Shown: positions 60,269 through 64,000 of the stretch, piece by piece
Layout: every line of letters begins with the position of its first letter
Numbering within the stretch: position 1 is the first letter of the stretch
Assembly (NCBI GenBank): GCA_019454045.1
Contig: SKCR01007816.1
Location: 372,001-436,000 of the forward strand
Length of the DNA stretch: 64,000 nucleotides
From: Zanthoxylum bungeanum
Lineage: Eukaryota > Streptophyta > Magnoliopsida > Sapindales > Rutaceae
Direction: 5' to 3'
Notes under the pieces: generated by a model
The model's database searches: none
What the model was told of the DNA's origin: nothing
What the model saw: the letters and a program-made list of their open reading frames with translations, nothing else
Translations under genes and position numbers: made by a program

Positions 60269-62200
60269 TGTTAGTCTCTAAGACATGCCACAAGATCCTA
60301 TATGTGATTTTATGTGTGAAATTAAAAGAAAAAGTGGCGGAATCACTTACATTGTATATGGAGAAATTTCAAAAAATTCTCTTTGGATGAAGCTCCAAGC
60401 TTGTTGTTTGTGCCTTGGGTGAGTTTCTCTATCACCTTATTTGACTCCTCTAAGTGCTAGCTTTGTTGAAATTTTGAAGCAAAATTTCACTTCCAATAAG
60501 AGAAGTGTTCGGCCAAAGAGGAGAAAGAGAGTGAATAGTTTTTCAAGACTTTGTATGTTGTTCCAAAAATTGGTGGTTGTGTGTTTAAATGAATGCATTT
60601 AATAAAGTCAACCACTTCCATCAAAATTTGACCTTTGATGTAAGTCATGTGATCCCACCACATTTTAAATTCAAAATTTGAGTTGGCTTACACAACACAC
60701 AACTTGACTTAGACCCACCAAAGTCAAAGATATTTTGTGTTCCCAAAAAAACAAAAAGTCACACGCAAAATCACCGGCAATTTTATCGGGTTCGTTTAAT
60801 TCCAATTAAAAGAATTTACCGTCGTGCCATAATTAAATCCAATTTAATTAAATAATTACGCCTCGCAAAATTATTACAATTGTCGCTTTCGAGTTAATTC
60901 TAAATTAATTCGTTCGCCTGAATTAAAATCCAATTTTAATTTCGTATTGAAATTCAATTTCAATTAATATATCAAATATATTATTTTAGCCACAAATAAA
61001 TAAATTAAATAGAAAAATCCAATTTAACTATTAAATTTATTTTATCGATTAATTCTAAATTAATCGCGTTCTTTCTTCTATACGAATTTAATACCAGATT
61101 AATTCTTGCCGCAATTAATCTCAGATTAATTCTCTCTCATAATTAATCCCAGATTAATTCTGAGTCAAATGTCATTGGTGAATCTTTGGGAAACGACCCA
61201 AGAGATTCCTGGATATGTTGGCAGTAAATACGATTATCGGACTATCCGAACACATGAGTACCCCGTACTATGTTCTCACCGATTTATAAGACATGGTTGG
61301 CTTCTAACAAAGCACCGTGCCTACCCAATTCTCCAGAAATATTCGCCGAGGAATATCATATGTATCAGGCGTAGTAATACTAATATTATGTAATACGTAA
61401 TACGTAATACGATCCAGTATCGGATGTCATATGTTAGGCCTAGGGCTGGCTCTGTGTCTGCCCTGTACGAAGCATATATCGGATCCCGAGTAACTAATCT
61501 CTGTAATCGGGAAGTCATGACCTAATCATACTATCTTGATAGCTACAGCTTTAAGAGTACTAGTTTCGTATCATGTGTGACCATCATCTCCATATGACTG
61601 AAGTAATACTCTCATCATGACATCACATCCAATACACTACGATTCTCAGTAAACCCAATACAGGCGTACTCAGAACCTGTTAAAGCTCCAGACGACCAAT
61701 ACTAAAGTAAACTGATTGTCGCAAGTAATAGCGACGTAAGTCTCAGGTTAAAGATCACATACATCTACCCATAGACATATAGTCATACTACCAATAGGAT
61801 TCTGAATGGGTCTATCCAGAGCGAACTGCTCCCGGTCCAACGGCTAACAGAACTTCTTATTACACTTGCATAAGTATCCAATACCTAAATATATGAGAAC
61901 TATGTCGTTAAGCTTCCATAACGCGCACAAGTGTAATACTAGTCTATTCCGCATTATCAATGTTCAGTCTCGATAATACTTCGACTATGGATATTTAATG
62001 ATTAAATCGTTCGTGGATTAATATTGTCTCATATCTTATTAATCTGATTTAACCATATTAACTTTTATCATTAATATATATCCAAGTAATCTAATTACAA
62101 TAATGATAAAATAGCAATTTCATTTTGTCACATAGATAATTTGTACAAAAACACAATGTTCTTTACAAATAGTGATGATATGGGTCATAATTGTCCAACA
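60269..62200 (-). repeat. 5' LTR (right) of element A
   Basis: 1,932 bp, TGTTAG to CCAACA. Noticeably more diverged from its partner than B's pair; it lacks the CTGATTCAGATTC-like piece present at 43171-43187. Palindrome block about 60788-61160. Confidence 0.95.
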
Positions 62201-63291
62201 GTTTGCACTTTTGGTGAGGGTGCTTCGACTAGTTGATGGAAATAGAAAACCATCTATGGGTTTTGTATATGGAGAGCTAAAGAATGCAAAAGAAGAGATA
62301 AATGAGGCATTGAACAATATTGAGAATAATTATCGGGCAATCTTGGAGATTATTAATAGCAAAATCGAATGTCGGCTTGATACTCCATTGCATTGTGTCG
62401 CTTATCTATTTTATCTTTACTACTATTATAAGGATACAAACATTAAATATGATGTGAATGTAATGGATGGGGTATTTACGGTTGTGGACGCTTTCTTTTC
62501 CAATGACATTGATATGCAAAATAAGGTAATAAATGAAGAGTTGGTTTCGTATAAGACAAAAGATGAAGCTTTTGGTAAAGAAGTGGCGGTAAAAACATGT
62601 TGGGTATGTATTGATGTTTTTAATCCAGGTAAAAACAAAGTATTCATTTGAATTATTTAAAATATTATATAAGATTTATTATATTCATTTAAAATATTTA
62701 TGTTAATTTGTAGTTTCATGGTGGCGTACATATGGACACCATACACCTAACTTGCTAAAAATGACAAAAATGATACTTTCATTAATCACTAGTTCATCCT
62801 GGTGCGAACGAAATTGGAGCACTTTTAATGGGTAAATATTTAACATTAGTTAAATATTTGATTATTTTATTTTTTAAAACATTAATATTAATTGATTTAT
62901 TTAAATTATTTATGTAGATTCACACGAAAAAAATAATAGATTAGATGTGAATCGATTGAACAATCTAATCTTTGCTTCCATTAATGCCAAATGGCAGAAC
63001 AAACACAAAATGGAGAATGATATGAAATTGGATGTATTACTCGCAAAAGATGCTAGTAATACACAATGATGGATTATTGAGGGTGGTGAATCTGGTGATG
63101 ATTAAGAAGTGAAGCTCAGTTCGAGGCTTACTTGAAGGATGGTTGGAGAAGTATTTGGGCAGATAAAGTGTTACATCCTCGGAAAAACGCTAGGAATGCT
63201 AAATACATAAAAATTGATGAAGAAGATTTTGATTCAAGAACTTAAGGATATTGAGTTTGAACCGGATGAAGAAGAATTAGAGGATGATTAG
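62201..63291 (+). pseudogene. hAT transposase, C-terminal part (dimerisation domain)
   Basis: Continues in frame from 41669 after removal of copia A and one GTTTG copy. First exon reads VLRLVDGNRKPSMGFVYGEL and runs to 62628. A GT-AG intron of 85 bp (62629-62713) splices in phase to WWRTYGHHTPNLLKM and SSSWCERNWSTF (62719-62829), the hallmark hAT dimerisation motif. A second GT-AG intron (62832-62917) leads to IHTKK and RLDVNRLNN, but the splice leaves a frame offset of one base, so a small indel is present. Stops follow (about 63067 and 63102), and an acidic tail ending EPDEEELEDD stops at 63289-63291. Confidence 0.9.
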
Positions 63292-63538
63292 AAAAGATTT
63301 AGTAACTTTAATTTTGTTAAAGGATAAGGAACTTTAACTTTAACTCTAATTTTGGAATTGATTAAATGATGTTTGATGGATTGACCAGGGATTTTTATGT
63401 TTGATATGGTTGATTGAGTTTGGTTTTTATATTTTATTACATTTTGATTGAATTTATATGATTTGGATTATTTATGATATTAGGCACTAGACACTTGGGT
63501 CGCCACCCGACTAGCACCTGACACGTTTTAGAACACGC
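63292..63538 (+). other. 3' UTR and terminal region of the hAT element
   Basis: AT-rich sequence followed by the subterminal TCGCCACCCGACTAGCACC, which mirrors CTAGGTGGCG at the left end, and then the terminal repeat. Confidence 0.7.
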
Positions 63539-64000
63539 TAGCGTACATGAACTGAATATAAAAATAAATACATGAACAAATATCACAAGCTCTAAAAACA
63601 TATAATCAAGACATAATCTGAGAACATGAACTGAATGCATAAAATGATAACGCAACTAAAAATTCCAAATGAAAGCATAAACTGAGAGTATAAGTCGAAT
63701 TCTAAATTTAAGGTTCATGTAAATTCGAATTTAAGGGCTAAAAAAATCATGCACGATATCAACAAATTGAAGAGGAGAGAGATAGTAGCTTACTTGCTTT
63801 GGTAGTGGCTTGAGAAAAGAACAATTTCCTCTCTTGATAGCCAAAAATCGTGAGTTTAGAGGAGCAAATTTTTTTGGTTGTTTGAGAGAGAGAAATTTCG
63901 TTAGTTGGAGAAGAAACATGTACAGCGGCTGCTTTATATAACGGGAGATAGATTTTTAATGATTAAAATATATAAAACATTGTGCACATGCCAAAAATGA

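Larger units (their letters stand above)
41670..62200 (-). mobile_element. Ty1/copia element A, split by element B
   Basis: Left LTR 41670-43614, right LTR 60269-62200, perfect 5-bp duplication GTTTG (41665-41669 and 62201-62205) inside the hAT transposase reading frame. PBS next to the right LTR and purine tract next to the left LTR fix minus orientation. Without B and one copy of its target duplication it is about 10.5 kb. It is the best-preserved coding copy of the family. Its LTRs are the most diverged pair by eye, fitting an older insertion than B, D or E. Confidence 0.95.
39752..63538 (+). mobile_element. hAT DNA transposon, interrupted by copia A
   Basis: Left terminus CAGTGTTCGAAAACGCGT and right terminus (reverse complement) GCGTGTTCTAAAACGTGT form an imperfect inverted repeat. 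Flanks TAGCATAC (39744-39751) and TAGCGTAC (63539-63546) are an 8-bp target duplication with one mismatch. Removing copia A and one copy of its TSD leaves about 3.25 kb, a normal size for an autonomous hAT. It encodes a BED-finger/DUF659/dimerisation-domain transposase, now broken by stops, frameshifts and the insertion. Confidence 0.9.
38115..64000 (-). mobile_element. Gypsy-type LTR 'F', split by a hAT element, right end outside window
   Basis: Starts TGTCACATCCCAG with an early ACCGGCAAGAGAC segment that parallels ACCGGCAGGAGAC in LTR G, suggesting a related LTR in the same orientation. After the hAT element (39752-63538) similar composition resumes at 63547, with many ACATGA and AACTGAA words on both sides (38220-39700 and 63547-63690). 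No PBS next to 38115. The superfamily call rests on the end type and the likeness to G. Confidence 0.5.

Noticed and set aside
1..64000. Endogenous viral insertions (pararetrovirus or geminivirus)
   Set aside because: All polymerase remnants I recognise have copia order (integrase before RT) or hAT character, and no viral movement or coat gene is seen.

Overview
The window reads as flowering-plant nuclear DNA that is almost entirely transposable elements. I found no intact host gene, rRNA, tRNA gene or CRISPR array. The evidence is direct: LTR pairs with exact 5-bp target duplications, primer-binding sites matching plant initiator-tRNA-Met, Ty1/copia gag-pol remnants, hAT elements with 8-bp target duplications, and Ty3/gypsy-type LTRs. 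The species cannot be named from this sequence.

One Ty1/copia family dominates: five elements, nine LTRs of about 1.93-2.08 kb, roughly 47 kb of the 64 kb. Left to right: element C (1-7643, minus, left end outside the window); unassigned DNA carrying a small non-autonomous hAT element (8519-9328); element D (9901-19910, plus, TSD GTATC); a solo gypsy-type LTR (20452-22642, TSD GAGTG); unassigned DNA; a gypsy-type LTR 'G' (24401-37283) split by element E (25492-34565, minus, TSD TTCAT); an old unrelated copia RT/RNase H remnant (37284-38114); and a four-level nest. In the nest a gypsy-type LTR 'F' (38115 to beyond 64000) contains an autonomous-type hAT element (39752-63538). That holds copia element A (41670-62200, minus, TSD GTTTG) inside its transposase gene, and A holds copia element B (48162-58220, minus, TSD CTAGG) inside its leader.

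No element here is coding-competent. A keeps recognisable Gag, protease, integrase, RT and RNase H blocks but is broken by stops, frameshifts, a duplicated RNase H segment and a deletion of about 53 bp in integrase. B, C, D and E lack coding capacity and all share one deletion of about 165 bp between RT and RNase H, yet D has nearly identical LTRs and a perfect TSD. I infer that B-E are a non-autonomous lineage copied in trans after its pol gene had died. Two further family traits are a very long leader (about 2-2.7 kb) carrying repeated copies of a 17-mer centred on TTGGCCAA, and an LTR block of about 300 bp made of consecutive short palindromes whose arms are mostly separated by exactly three bases of the form CNA (TNG on the other strand).
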